Positions 1 to 8,798 of a stretch of 64,000 nucleotides of DNA are shown here, piece after piece. Numbering within the stretch: the first letter of the stretch is position 1; the number at the start of each line of letters is the position of its first letter. The notes beneath the pieces are model-generated. The model saw only the letters and a program-made list of their open reading frames with translations, was not told the origin of the DNA and did not search any database. The stretch is from the NCBI RefSeq assembly GCF_023896955.1, contig NZ_JAMHIW010000004.1, forward strand, positions 248,001-312,000, written 5' to 3'. The position numbers and the translations under genes were made by a program. The stretch comes from Micromonospora sp. RHAY321. GTDB lineage: Bacteria > Actinomycetota > Actinomycetes > Mycobacteriales > Micromonosporaceae.

Positions 1-1
1 C

Positions 2-259
2 GACGACGAGCGGTCCGCGGCCGACACCGGTGCACCGGTCCTGGTGGTCAGCCAGTTCACCCTCTACGGCGACGCCCGCAAGGGCCGCCGTCCGAGCTGG
101 ACCGCGGCCGCCCCGGCAGAGGTGGCCGAGCCGCTGGTCACGGCGGTCGTCGAGGCGCTGCGCGAGCGCGGCGCCAAGGTGGAGACCGGCCGCTTCCGCG
201 CCCACATGCTCGTCGAGAGCCTCAACATCGGCCCCCGCACGATCCTGCTCGACCTGTAA
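2..259 (+). CDS. dtd: D-aminoacyl-tRNA deacylase, C-terminal part (5' end outside the window)
   Basis: The reading frame is open from the window edge and ends at TAA. The translation holds the DTD signature [18 protein letters not shown] and ends in [11 protein letters not shown], matching the family C-terminus. DTD hydrolyses D-amino acids wrongly attached to tRNA (D-Tyr-tRNA and Gly-tRNA-Ala in studied members) and so acts in translation quality control in the cytoplasm. About 85 of the usual ~145 residues are present; the N-terminus lies upstream of the window. The identity is secure. Nothing is visible about its promoter or upstream neighbour. Confidence 0.9.
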   Translation, partial: DDERSAADTGAPVLVVSQFTLYGDARKGRRPSWTAAAPAEVAEPLVTAVVEALRERGAKVETGRFRAHMLVESLNIGPRTILLDL

Positions 260-355
260 CCGACCGACCCCGCCAACGTCCGGTCGATCATGCCGCAGTG
301 GATCTCCAACAACGACGGGATGCCCTAGGAGGCCGGGTATCCAGGTGCCCGGCAA

Positions 356-1186
356 ATGGACGCGAATCGCCCTCGCGTTGTTCCGGACGCGACTACGGTC
401 AGACCAGTGGTCGATGACCTCAGCGCGGTGGAGGCACTCAAGGCGGACCCGACCCTGTCCGGGTTGCGCCGCTCCCTGGAGGCGTACTACGGCGACCCGG
501 TCCGCGAGGCGGCGATGGACGCGTTCTACGCGCCCCTGGTCCGCCCAGGGGACCTGGTCTTCGACGTCGGCGCGCACGTGGGCGACCGGCTCGGGAGCTT
601 CCGGCGGCTGGGCGCCCGCGTGGTGGCCGTCGAGCCGCAACCGCTCTGCACCCGGGCCCTGCGCGCGCTCTACGCGGACGATGACCGGGTGACCGTCGTG
701 GAGGCGGCGTGCGGGGCGTGTACCGGGCCTGTGCGGCTGCACGTCAACTCGGCGAACCCGACGATCTCCACCGCGTCGGCGGGTTTCCTGCGGGCCGCCG
801 AGGGGGCCGGCGGCTGGGAGGACGAGATCTGGGACGTCGAGATCGAGGTGGCCGGAACCACACTCGACGCCCTGGTCGCGGCGCACGGCGTGCCGGGCTT
901 CGTAAAGATCGACGTGGAGGGGTTCGAGGACGCCGTGCTGGCCGGGTTGAGCCGCCCCCTGCCAGCGCTGTCCTTCGAGTTCACCACCATCGAACGGGAC
1001 CTGGCCGCGCACTGCCTGGACCGGCTCACCCGGCTGGGCTTCACCACGTTCACCGTGGCGCTCGGCGACGAGATGGCGTTCGCCCTTGATGGCTGGCGGC
1101 CGGCGGGCGAGGTGGCGGCGTACCTGCGTGCGCTGCCCCACGAGGCCAACTCGGGCGACGTCTACGCCCGCGCCCGGCCCGCCTGA
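356..1186 (+). CDS. FkbM-family SAM-dependent methyltransferase
   Basis: This is a 276-residue protein. After a variable N-terminus of about 60 residues comes the SAM-binding motif LVFDVGAHVGDRLGSF, then VVAVEPQP, and later the FkbM-type segment GFVKIDVEGFEDAVLAGL with an acidic DVEG core. These are the hallmarks of the FkbM methyltransferase fold, which usually O-methylates sugars or secondary metabolites. The substrate cannot be read from the sequence. The ATG start at 356 has only a weak purine stretch upstream. The gene follows dtd by about 100 bp and is convergent with the Spo0M-like gene. No biosynthetic cluster surrounds it, so it is probably a stand-alone enzyme. Confidence 0.85.
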   Translation: MDANRPRVVPDATTVRPVVDDLSAVEALKADPTLSGLRRSLEAYYGDPVREAAMDAFYAPLVRPGDLVFDVGAHVGDRLGSFRRLGARVVAVEPQPLCTRALRALYADDDRVTVVEAACGACTGPVRLHVNSANPTISTASAGFLRAAEGAGGWEDEIWDVEIEVAGTTLDALVAAHGVPGFVKIDVEGFEDAVLAGLSRPLPALSFEFTTIERDLAAHCLDRLTRLGFTTFTVALGDEMAFALDGWRPAGEVAAYLRALPHEANSGDVYARARPA

Positions 1187-1213
1187 GCACCGGAGGCCGG
1201 GCGGAGGGGTGGG

Positions 1214-2002
1214 TCAGGAGAAGAGGCCTCGGCGGGTGAGGGACTGGCGGAGCCAGTTGTCCAGTTCGGCGGTCCAGTCGGTGCGGTCGGCGGTGGCGTG
1301 GTCGACCGTGAACCGGCCGAAGGCGTCCCGACCCTCGGTGAAGACGCCGCCGCGCTTGTCGACCTCCAGCACCACCTGCATCCGCTGCGCGTCGGCGATG
1401 AAGGTGACCTCCAACTGGTTGATCGAGCGGGCGTACTGCGGCGCCGGGCTGAACTCGATCTCCTGGTAGAACGGCAGCGTCTGCCGTACGCCGTAGATGT
1501 GGCCACGCTCCACATCGGCGCGGGCGAACCGGAAGCCCAGCCGCAGCAACGCGTCCAGCAGGCGCTCCTGCGCCGGCAGCGGGTGCACCGACACCGCGTC
1601 CAGGTCGCCCTTGTCGACGGCCCGGGCCACCTCCAGCTCGGTACGCAGACCCATCGTCATGCCGTGCAGGTGCTGCCCGTACAGCTCGGTGACCGGCGTC
1701 TCCCACGGCACGTCGAAGCGGAACGGGATGTCGTGGCGCTGCCCCGGCTCCAGCCGGAACGCGCCCGTGACCTGCTGGCGGTGGAACTCCTGGGTGGTGT
1801 CGTAGTCGTTGTCACCGCTCTCCACCTCCACGCGGGTGACCAGGCCGAGAGTCACGTGGTCGATGTCGACCTGGTGGTCACCACCGATCACCTGGATGCG
1901 GCCCTCCAACTGGCCGCCGGGGCGGCAGTTCGGGTTGGCGAGCACCGTCTCCACGGATGGGCCGCCGACCCCCATCGCCTTCATGAGCCGCTTGAAGACC
2001 AC
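1214..2002 (-). CDS. Spo0M/SpoOM family protein (first of two in the window)
   Basis: This is a 262-residue protein starting MVFKRLMKAMGVGGPSV and continuing with LANPNCRPGGQLEGRIQV, the conserved N-terminus of the Spo0M family (arrestin-like fold; sporulation control in Bacillus, cell-shape roles in actinobacteria). I chose the GTG at 2002 because GGAGG lies 5 nt upstream and the family usually starts at this residue. An ATG four codons upstream (2014) is possible but has no ribosome-binding site. Central motifs WETPVTEL and GLRTELEVARAVDKGDLD are shared with the paralogue at 48.7-49.7 kb. No signal peptide or membrane segment is visible. The molecular function is unknown. Confidence 0.85.
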   Translation of the reverse strand: MVFKRLMKAMGVGGPSVETVLANPNCRPGGQLEGRIQVIGGDHQVDIDHVTLGLVTRVEVESGDNDYDTTQEFHRQQVTGAFRLEPGQRHDIPFRFDVPWETPVTELYGQHLHGMTMGLRTELEVARAVDKGDLDAVSVHPLPAQERLLDALLRLGFRFARADVERGHIYGVRQTLPFYQEIEFSPAPQYARSINQLEVTFIADAQRMQVVLEVDKRGGVFTEGRDAFGRFTVDHATADRTDWTAELDNWLRQSLTRRGLFS

Positions 2003-2230
2003 ACCGTCCTCCATCCGCCGTCACGCCGACCCCGGGTGGCCGACCGTCGGCACGGTAGCCGGGACGGGCAAGGCACACCCGGATGACACACCGCTCCGCC
2101 GATCCGACCGGATTCCTGTCGGGTGCCCGATCGCCTCACTCCCGTTTCACGTCCCGCCCGCCAAGCTGTGTCTCACACCGGCACCACTGGGCCGGAGGCA
2201 CGGCACAGACGTGGACACGGGGAGACAGAG

Positions 2231-3247
2231 ATGGTCCTGCAGATGACGGAACACCGGACGCGCCCGGCCGCCAGCACCGACACCGACGGAGCCAGCGAGG
2301 TCCTCGTCGACCTGGACGCCACCGACGAGCGCGGCATCTCCACCGACCTGGTTCGGGCGTACCTCAACGGGATCGGCCGGACGAAGCTGTTGACCGCGGC
2401 GCAGGAGGTCGACCTGGCCCGGCGCATCGAGGCCGGCCTGTTCGCCGACGAGAAGCTGGCCACCTGCACCCCGGTGTCGCCGGAGCTGCGGGCCGATCTG
2501 GAGCTGATCGTCGCCGAGGGCCGCGCTGCCAAGGACCACCTGCTGGAGGCGAACCTGCGGCTGGTGGTCAGCATCGCCAAGCGCTACACCGGGCGCGGGA
2601 TGGCCTTCCTCGACCTGATCCAGGAGGGCAACCTCGGCCTGATCCGCGCGGTGGAGAAGTTCGACTACGCCAAGGGCTACAAGTTCTCCACGTACGCCAC
2701 CTGGTGGATCCGGCAGGCGATCACCCGCGCGATGGCCGACCAGGCCCGCACCATCCGCATCCCCGTCCACATGGTCGAGCAGGTCAACCGGATGGTCCGG
2801 GCGCGCCGCGAGCTGGCGGTGTCGCTGGGCCGCGAACCCACGGTCGCCGAGGTGGCCCGGGCGCTGGAGATCCCCGAGTTCCAGGTCATCGAGCTGATCT
2901 CCTACGACCGGGAGCCGGTCAGCCTGGACCAGGCCGTCGGCGACGACGGCGAGAGCGCGCTCGGCGACTTCGTGGCGGCGGTGGACCCGCGCGGCGACCT
3001 GGGCGACGCGGCCGCGCAGGGCGAGTTGCGCAACGAGGTGAGCATCGTGCTGGCCACCCTGTCGCAGCGGGAGCAGGCGGTCATCCGGCTCCGGTTCGGG
3101 CTCGACGACGGCCGGCAGCGCACCCTCGACGAGGTGGGTCGCGAGTTCGGCCTCTCCCGGGAGCGGATCCGGCAGATCGAGAAGGTGACGCTGCTGAAGT
3201 TGCGCGCCCCGGAGCGGGCCCAGCGCCTGGAGGCGTACGCCTGCTGA
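2231..3247 (+). CDS. Principal-type (group 1/2) RNA polymerase sigma factor, SigB/Hrd-like
   Basis: This is a 338-residue sigma-70 factor. Region 1.2 ([20 protein letters not shown]) is near residue 42. Region 2 begins around [20 protein letters not shown] (110-130), with the -10 recognition segment [20 protein letters not shown] at 151-170. Region 3 follows, and region 4 near the C-terminus has the helix-turn-helix [18 protein letters not shown]. It lacks the long acidic region 1.1 of a housekeeping RpoD, so it is probably a principal-like alternative sigma (mycobacterial SigB or streptomycete HrdA/HrdD type). The ATG at 2231 follows GGGGAGACAGAG. A perfect hairpin terminator lies 14 bp after the stop. 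Which regulon it serves cannot be read from the sequence. Confidence 0.9.
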   Translation: MVLQMTEHRTRPAASTDTDGASEVLVDLDATDERGISTDLVRAYLNGIGRTKLLTAAQEVDLARRIEAGLFADEKLATCTPVSPELRADLELIVAEGRAAKDHLLEANLRLVVSIAKRYTGRGMAFLDLIQEGNLGLIRAVEKFDYAKGYKFSTYATWWIRQAITRAMADQARTIRIPVHMVEQVNRMVRARRELAVSLGREPTVAEVARALEIPEFQVIELISYDREPVSLDQAVGDDGESALGDFVAAVDPRGDLGDAAAQGELRNEVSIVLATLSQREQAVIRLRFGLDDGRQRTLDEVGREFGLSRERIRQIEKVTLLKLRAPERAQRLEAYAC

Positions 3248-3260
3248 CGCACCGGTTCCC

Positions 3261-3295
3261 ACGGAAGGCCCCGGCGGTTCGCCGGGGCCTTCCGT
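3261..3295. terminator. Perfect 16-bp hairpin between convergent sigma-factor and patA-like genes
   Basis: Arms ACGGAAGGCCCCGGCG (3261-3276) and CGCCGGGGCCTTCCGT (3280-3295) pair perfectly around a 3-nt loop. It sits between two convergent stop codons and could terminate both transcripts. There is no U-tract, which is usual in this GC range. Confidence 0.8.
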
Positions 3296-3314
3296 GCGTC
3301 CGGGACAGGGCAGG

Positions 3315-5870
3315 TCAGAGGCGGCGGGGGCCGGTGTCCGGTCGGGCGGCCACGCCGCCGACGCGTACCTGGGCGTGTAGGACCGAGATGCCGTCCGGGC
3401 GGGCGAGCACCGGGTTGAGGGTCAGCGAGCGTACCCGGGGCTGCTCGTCGGCGAGCTGACCCACCCGCAGCAGCAGGTCGGCCAGGGCCGCCCGGTCGAC
3501 CGGCGCGGCGCCCCGGTGCCCGCGGAGCAGTGGCGCCGCGCGGGGCTCGTCGACCAGCTCCGCGGCGTCCCGGTCGGTCAGCGGCACCGCCCGCCAGGCC
3601 CGGTCGCCGAGCAGCTCGGTGGCGACCCCGCCGAGGCCGAAGCCGACCACCGGCCCGAACGCCGGATCCTCCACCAGCTCCACGACGCAGGCCACCCCGG
3701 GCGGGACCATCGGCTGGACCAGCACGCCCGCGCCGAAGGCCGCCGCCAGCTCCGCGTACGCCCGGCGGACCGTCGGCTCGTCGGGCAGGTCGAGCCGGAC
3801 CGCGCCGAGGTCGAGGCGGTGTCGCAGCCCCGGGGCCTCGGCCTTGAGCGCGACCGGGAAACCCAGCCGCGCCGCCGCGTCGGCCGCCGCGTCGGCCGAG
3901 TCGGCGGGCACCGAGGCCACCACGTCGATGCCGTACGCGGCCAGCAGCGCGGTCGGGTCGGGAGGGTCGGCGCGCAGCGCGGTCTGCGCAGCGGTCCGGT
4001 CGACGCGGGACAGCTCGGGTGCGACGCCGGGCGGGCGGCGCAGCCACTCGGCGTACCGGTGCACGCGGGCGAGGGCCCGGACCGCCTCCTCCACACCTGC
4101 GTACGCCGGCACGCCGGCCGGCAGCCGGCCGACCAGGAACGTCGCCACGGTGGGCTTGCCCAGCGCGAGCACGGCGGGCAGCGCGGCGGTGACGTCGGCG
4201 TCCACATCGGTGAGCTGACCGGGCAGTGGTGGGGCGATGACCACCACCAGCGCGTCCACCCGGTCGTCGCCGGCCGTCTCGGCCAGCGCCGCGGCGAACT
4301 CGGCGGCGCCGGCACGGGGACCGACGTCGCGGGGGTAGCCGTCGACGACGGTGAGGCCCTGCCCGACGCAGGCGGTGGCGGCCAGGCCGGTGAGCGCCGA
4401 GGAGTTGCCGACCACGCCGACCCGACCGCCAGCCGGCAGCGGCTGGTTGGCCAGCAGCACGCCCACGTCGAGCAACTCCGGCACGGTGTCCACGCGGATC
4501 ACGCCGGACTGGGCGAAGAGCGCGGCCACCGCCGCCTCGTCCGGCCCGACGGTGTCGCCCACCCCGACCGGACGGGCCGGCGAGGCGAGCGCGACGACCG
4601 GCTTGGCCCGGCCGATCCGCCGGGCCAGCCGGGCGAACTTGCGCGGGTTGCCGAAGGTCTCCAGGTACAACATGATCACGTCGGTGCCGGGGTCGTCCTG
4701 CCAGTACTGCAGCAGGTCGTTGCCGGAGACGTCGGCCCGGTTGCCGGCCGAGACGAAGCTGGACAACCCGAGGCCACGCCGGTCGGCCTCGGCGAGCAAC
4801 GCCACCCCGAACGCACCGGACTGGCTGAAGATGCCGACCCGGCCGGCCGGCGGTAGCGCCGGGGCGAGGGTGGCGTTGAGGCGTACGGCCGGGTCGGTGT
4901 TGGCCACGCCGAGACAGTTCGGGCCGACCACCCGCATGCCGGCGGCGTGCGCCGCGCGGACGAGCGCCCGCTGCGTGGCCGCGCCCTCGGCGCCGGCCTC
5001 GGCGAAGCCGGCCGAGATCACCACCAGACCGTGCACACCGGCGGCGGCCGCGTCGGCCACCACCGCGGTCGCCGCCTCCGGCGGGACGGCCACCACCGCC
5101 AGGTCCACCGGTGACCCGGCGGCGACCGCCGACGGGTACGCGGGCAGCCCCGCCACGGTCGACGCACTCGGATGCACCGGCACCACCGCGCCCGTGAAGC
5201 CGCCGTCGCGCAGGTGCCCGAGCACCGCCGCGCCGACGCCCTGGCCGGTGGCGCTGGCACCATAGACGGCGATGCCGCGCGGAGCGAGCAGCCGGGCGAT
5301 CGAGCGGGCCTCGGTGCGGTGCTCCCGGCCGCGCTGCACCTCCAGCGTGGCCTCCGTGGGCGCGATCGGGAAGCTCAGATGCACCACGCCGTCGGCGTAC
5401 TCGCGCTGGACCTGGTAGCCGAAGTCGGCGAAGACCCGCAACATCGTGCCGTTGGCCGGTAGCACCTCGGCGACGAAGCTCATGATGCCGTTGCGCCGGG
5501 CGGCGTCGGCCAGGTGCTCCATCAGCACCGAGCCGATGCCCCGACCCTGGTAGGCGTCCTCCACCACGAAGGCCACCTCCGCCTCCGGGGCCTGCGGGCC
5601 GAGCCGTTCGTAGCGGCCCACCGCCACGATCTGGTCACCGGCCAGCACCACGAACGCCTCCCGGTCGCGGTGGTCAACGGTGACGAAGCGGACCAGATCG
5701 CGCTCGGGGATACGCGGGTACGGCGAGAAGTAGCGCAGGTAGCGGGTGCGCTCGGAGAACCGGCCGTGCATCGCCACGATGCCCGGCGCGTCGGCCGGGC
5801 TGATCGGTCGCAGTTGGACGGTGCTGCCGTCGCTGAGCAGCACGTCCACCGGCTGGTCCACGGTCGTCAC
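3315..5870 (-). CDS. PatA-like protein lysine acetyltransferase: N-terminal GNAT fused to a degenerate ADP-forming acyl-CoA synthetase
   Basis: This is an 851-residue two-part protein. Residues ~1-170 form a GNAT domain with the acetyl-CoA loop YQGRGIGSVL. Residues ~190-620 carry CoA-binding and succinyl-CoA-ligase-like domains (GIAVYGASATGQGVG; VVGPNCLGVAN; GIFSQSGAFG), followed by an ATP-grasp region (FPVALKAEAPGLRHR). GNAT-first order matches Streptomyces lividans PatA, which acetylates and inactivates acyl-CoA/acetoacetyl-CoA synthetases. The phosphorylated His of active ADP-forming synthetases (SHTG context) is absent and reads GDTVG here, so the large domain is probably regulatory. The GTG start at 5870 has AGGAG upstream. 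It lies 22 bp after acuC on the same strand, probably in one operon. Confidence 0.88.
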   Translation of the reverse strand: MTTVDQPVDVLLSDGSTVQLRPISPADAPGIVAMHGRFSERTRYLRYFSPYPRIPERDLVRFVTVDHRDREAFVVLAGDQIVAVGRYERLGPQAPEAEVAFVVEDAYQGRGIGSVLMEHLADAARRNGIMSFVAEVLPANGTMLRVFADFGYQVQREYADGVVHLSFPIAPTEATLEVQRGREHRTEARSIARLLAPRGIAVYGASATGQGVGAAVLGHLRDGGFTGAVVPVHPSASTVAGLPAYPSAVAAGSPVDLAVVAVPPEAATAVVADAAAAGVHGLVVISAGFAEAGAEGAATQRALVRAAHAAGMRVVGPNCLGVANTDPAVRLNATLAPALPPAGRVGIFSQSGAFGVALLAEADRRGLGLSSFVSAGNRADVSGNDLLQYWQDDPGTDVIMLYLETFGNPRKFARLARRIGRAKPVVALASPARPVGVGDTVGPDEAAVAALFAQSGVIRVDTVPELLDVGVLLANQPLPAGGRVGVVGNSSALTGLAATACVGQGLTVVDGYPRDVGPRAGAAEFAAALAETAGDDRVDALVVVIAPPLPGQLTDVDADVTAALPAVLALGKPTVATFLVGRLPAGVPAYAGVEEAVRALARVHRYAEWLRRPPGVAPELSRVDRTAAQTALRADPPDPTALLAAYGIDVVASVPADSADAAADAAARLGFPVALKAEAPGLRHRLDLGAVRLDLPDEPTVRRAYAELAAAFGAGVLVQPMVPPGVACVVELVEDPAFGPVVGFGLGGVATELLGDRAWRAVPLTDRDAAELVDEPRAAPLLRGHRGAAPVDRAALADLLLRVGQLADEQPRVRSLTLNPVLARPDGISVLHAQVRVGGVAARPDTGPRRL

Positions 5871-5892
5871 CGGCGCGCTCCTGCGGCCCGGC

Positions 5893-7074
5893 TCAGTCGC
5901 GCGGATCGTACGGGTCGAGCCCGAGCAGCGGGAACACCGTCTTGCGGGTGGCCGCGATCGCCCGGTCCACCGCGTTCGGCTCGCCGGTCGGCTGCCACGG
6001 CTCGAACGACGGGTCCGCGTCGTCGGTCATCCGCAGCGGCACCTCCCGGCCCGGGCCACGGGCGGCGGCCAGTGCCCGCCACGCCGGCGGGGTGAGCGTC
6101 GCCGGGTCGACCGGGGCACCGGTGGCCACGGCCAGCAGGTGCGTCCAGGCCCGGGGCACCACCTCGACCAGCGCGTACCCGCCGCCGCCGGTGGCCACCC
6201 AGCGGCCGTCGCACAGCTCGTCGGCGAGCGCCCGCAACGCCAGGTAGGTGGCCCGCTGCCCGTCCACCGTCAGGTTCAGGTCGGCGAGCGGGTCCAGCCG
6301 GTGCCCGTCGGCGCCGCACTGGCTCACCAGCACCTGCGGTCGGAACGCCCGCAGCACCGACGGCACGATCGCGTGGAACGCCCGCTGCCAGCCGGTGTCG
6401 TCGACGCCCGGCGGCAGCGGCATGTTCACGGCGGTGCCCTGTGCGCCCGGCCCACCGGTCTCGTCCGGGAAGCCGGTGCCCGGGAAGAGTGCGAGCGGGG
6501 TCTCGTGCAGGCTGACCGTGAGCACCCGGGGGTCGTCCCAGAAGATCTCCTGCACCCCGTCGCCGTGGTGCACGTCGACGTCCACGTACGCGATCCGCTC
6601 GGCACCCAGGTCGAGCAGGCGCGCGATGGCGACCGCGGGGTCGTTGTAGACACAGAAGCCGGAGGCCCGGGCAGGCATCGCGTGGTGCAGGCCACCGGCC
6701 ACGTTCACGGCCCGTCGCGCGTCACCCCGCCAGACCGCCTCGGCGGCGGCGACGGTGGCGCCGGCGATCAACGCGCTGGACTCGTGCATCCCGTCGAAGA
6801 TCGGGTTGTCGGAGGTGCCCAGCCCGTAGCCGGCGAACAGCGGGTCGTGCGGCGCCGCACGCACCGCGGCCAGGTAGGCCGGTTGGTGCACCCGGGCCAG
6901 CAGGGCGTCGTCGGCGGGCTCCGGCTTGACCAGGCGTACCCCTGGGCGGTCCAGGATGCCCAGCTCGCGGGCGAGCGCGACGGTCAGCTCCACCCGGACC
7001 GGGTCGAGTGGATGCTCACCCATGTCATAGGCGAGCAGCGACTCGTCCCACACCACCACCGTGTCGTCGGACAT
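5893..7074 (-). CDS. acuC: AcuC-type zinc-dependent protein deacetylase (class I HDAC fold)
   Basis: This is a 393-residue member of the AcuC/histone-deacetylase family. The catalytic segments are visible: GGLHHAMPARASGFCVYND, the metal-binding YVDVDVHHGDGVQEIF, and SQCGADGHRLDPLADLNL with GGGGYAL near the active-site end. In Bacillus, AcuC removes acetyl groups from acetyl-CoA synthetase. The ATG at 7074 (MSDDTVVVWDES) is the natural start; the frame extends further upstream but over the rhodanese gene. It precedes the PatA-like acetyltransferase by 22 bp, so opposing modification enzymes appear co-transcribed. Confidence 0.92.
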   Translation of the reverse strand: MSDDTVVVWDESLLAYDMGEHPLDPVRVELTVALARELGILDRPGVRLVKPEPADDALLARVHQPAYLAAVRAAPHDPLFAGYGLGTSDNPIFDGMHESSALIAGATVAAAEAVWRGDARRAVNVAGGLHHAMPARASGFCVYNDPAVAIARLLDLGAERIAYVDVDVHHGDGVQEIFWDDPRVLTVSLHETPLALFPGTGFPDETGGPGAQGTAVNMPLPPGVDDTGWQRAFHAIVPSVLRAFRPQVLVSQCGADGHRLDPLADLNLTVDGQRATYLALRALADELCDGRWVATGGGGYALVEVVPRAWTHLLAVATGAPVDPATLTPPAWRALAAARGPGREVPLRMTDDADPSFEPWQPTGEPNAVDRAIAATRKTVFPLLGLDPYDPRD

Positions 7075-7112
7075 GAGCCCATCGTCGCACGGGGACCGTC
7101 CGCACGCGCTGG

Positions 7113-7973
7113 TCAGCGGCCGGGTGTCGGCCCCGAGGCGACCGGCCGGGCCGGGTCGGCCACCCAGTTGCTCCACGATCCGACGTAGAGCGCCGCGTCC
7201 GGTCGGCCGGCCAGGTGCAGCGCGAGAACCGCCTGCGCGGCGGTCACCCCGGACCCGCAGTACGCCCCGACGGACCGTGCACCGGTAACGCCGGCGGCGG
7301 CGAAACGCTCGCGCAGCACGTCGGCGGCGAGGAAACGCCCGTCCGGGCCGACGTACTCCCCGGCGGGCAGGTTCGCGGCGCCCGGCACGTGCCCGGCGAC
7401 CGGGTCGACCGGCTCGACCTCGCCGCGGTAGCGGGGCGCGGCCCGTACGTCGAGCAGAACGGCGTCGTCGGCGGCAGCCAGGGCGGCGGCCTGCCCGGCG
7501 TCGAGCACCGGGAGGTCGCCCGGGCGCACCTCGACGTCCCCGGCGGCCGGGGTGGGGGCCGTGGTGGAGACGGGCCGGCCGGCGGCGACCCAGGCCGGGT
7601 AGCCGCCGTGCAGCAGTCGGACCGGGCGGTGCCCGGCCCAGCGCAGCGTCCACCAGGCGCGGGCGGCGGCCAGACCGTCGCCGCCGTCGTACACGACCAC
7701 GGGGTGACCGGCGCGGACGCCGGCGGCCCGCAGAGCGGCCTGCAACGCGGCCGGGTCGGGCAGTGGGTGCCGGCCGCCCGCGCCGGGCGGCCCGCACAGC
7801 GCGGTGTCCAGGTCGACGAAGACCGCGCCGGGCAGGTGACCGGCCAGGTAGTCGTCGTGGCCGGGCGGGCCGGTGAGCCGCCAGCGGACGTCGAGCAGGG
7901 TGGGCGGGTCGGCGCGGTCGAGCTCCGCGGCGAGGCCGTCGACCTCGACCAGCGGCTCCTGGGTACCGGACAT
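7113..7973 (-). CDS. Two-domain rhodanese-like sulfurtransferase
   Basis: The 286-residue protein has tandem rhodanese domains. In the N-terminal domain the active-loop position reads VYDGGDGLAAARAWW, without a cysteine. The C-terminal domain carries the CGSGVTA loop (AYCGSGVTAAQAVLAL) with the catalytic Cys. This is the thiosulfate or 3-mercaptopyruvate sulfurtransferase arrangement; CGSGVTA is the loop usual in mercaptopyruvate-type enzymes. The ATG at 7973 (MSGTQEPLVEVDGLA) gives a typical length. The gene is divergent from ideR and lies 38 bp upstream of acuC, so all three minus-strand genes may be co-transcribed. Confidence 0.88.
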   Translation of the reverse strand: MSGTQEPLVEVDGLAAELDRADPPTLLDVRWRLTGPPGHDDYLAGHLPGAVFVDLDTALCGPPGAGGRHPLPDPAALQAALRAAGVRAGHPVVVYDGGDGLAAARAWWTLRWAGHRPVRLLHGGYPAWVAAGRPVSTTAPTPAAGDVEVRPGDLPVLDAGQAAALAAADDAVLLDVRAAPRYRGEVEPVDPVAGHVPGAANLPAGEYVGPDGRFLAADVLRERFAAAGVTGARSVGAYCGSGVTAAQAVLALHLAGRPDAALYVGSWSNWVADPARPVASGPTPGR

Positions 7974-8042
7974 GGCGACCATCCAACACCATCCCGGCCG
8001 TCGGCTCGCGGCTCGGCGGCGGTCGATCGCCGTTCTCCGAGG

Positions 8043-8048
8043 TAGCAT
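8043..8048 (+). promoter_or_regulatory. Candidate -10 element for ideR
   Basis: TAGCAT lies about 26 nt before the ideR ATG, inside the 100-bp divergent interval with the rhodanese gene. The corresponding -35 is not convincing, so this is a weak call. Confidence 0.35.
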
Positions 8049-8073
8049 CGTGCACCGGAGGGCCGCTGACGTC

Positions 8074-8763
8074 ATGAAGTCTCACGACCTGGTCGACACG
8101 ACCGAAATGTACCTGCGCACCATCCTCGAGTTGGAGGAGGAAGGTGTGCCGCCGCTGCGCGCCCGCATCGCCGAGCGCCTGAAGCAGAGCGGTCCCACGG
8201 TGAGCCAGACCGTCGCCCGGATGGAGCGCGACGGCCTGCTCACGGTCGAGGGCGACCGGCACCTGATGCTCACCGCCCAGGGCCGTGGCAGCGCCGTGTC
8301 CGTGATGCGCAAGCACCGCCTCGCCGAGCTGCTGCTGGTCAACGTCATCGGGATGCCCTACGAGGAGGCCCACGAGGAGGCCTGCCGCTGGGAGCACGTG
8401 ATGAGCGACGCCGTGGAGAAGCGGGTGTACGACCTGCTCAACCGGCCGACCCGCTCCCCGTACGGCAACCCGATCCCGGGGCTGGAGGAGCTGGGCTCGC
8501 CGGAGCCGGAGTCCGCAGCGGCGGGCGAGGGAGAGCGCAACCTGGCCTTCCCCGGCCTGTCCGGGCCGGTCGTGGTGCGCCGGATCTGCGAGAGCGTGCA
8601 GACCAACGCCGACGTGCTGCGCCAGCTGCACGCCGCCGGCGTCGACCCGGGCGCGACGGTGATGGTGGCCCAGGAGCGCGACGGGGTGTCGATCGACCGC
8701 TCCGGCGACCGGGTCCGGTTGCCGCGCGAGGTCGCCTCCCGGGTCTTCGTCGCCGCCAACTGA
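8074..8763 (+). CDS. ideR: Iron-dependent DtxR/IdeR-family repressor
   Basis: This is a 229-residue protein nearly collinear with mycobacterial IdeR. It starts MKSHDLVDTTEMYLRTILEL and has the winged-helix recognition segment RIAERLKQSGPTVSQTVARM. The metal-binding/dimerisation domain includes RKHRLAELLL and EACRWEHVMSDAVEKRV (site residues Cys, His, Glu). It ends with an SH3-like domain. IdeR binds Fe(II), represses siderophore and uptake genes and activates iron storage. I chose the ATG at 8074 by homology; GGAGG lies 12 nt upstream, slightly far. A GTG at 8050 would add eight residues. Convergent with the following lipoprotein gene. Confidence 0.93.
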   Translation: MKSHDLVDTTEMYLRTILELEEEGVPPLRARIAERLKQSGPTVSQTVARMERDGLLTVEGDRHLMLTAQGRGSAVSVMRKHRLAELLLVNVIGMPYEEAHEEACRWEHVMSDAVEKRVYDLLNRPTRSPYGNPIPGLEELGSPEPESAAAGEGERNLAFPGLSGPVVVRRICESVQTNADVLRQLHAAGVDPGATVMVAQERDGVSIDRSGDRVRLPREVASRVFVAAN

Positions 8764-8776
8764 CCGAGCCCGCCGG

Positions 8777-8798
8777 CCCGGGCGTCACAGCGCCCGGG
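8777..8798. terminator. Hairpin between ideR and convergent lipoprotein gene
   Basis: Arms CCCGGGCG and CGCCCGGG (8 bp) surround a 6-nt loop that includes the stop codon of the minus-strand lipoprotein gene. It could stop ideR transcripts. Confidence 0.5.

Noticed and set aside
290..328. Mini-frame after dtd (MPQWISNNDGMP) in the same frame as dtd
   Set aside because: Only 12 codons, no ribosome-binding site; dtd already ends at its normal C-terminus.
7100..8631. Very long minus-strand open frame continuing upstream of acuC
   Set aside because: It runs antisense through ideR and across the rhodanese gene in another frame. The AcuC fold starts cleanly at ATG 7074; the rest is a high-GC shadow.
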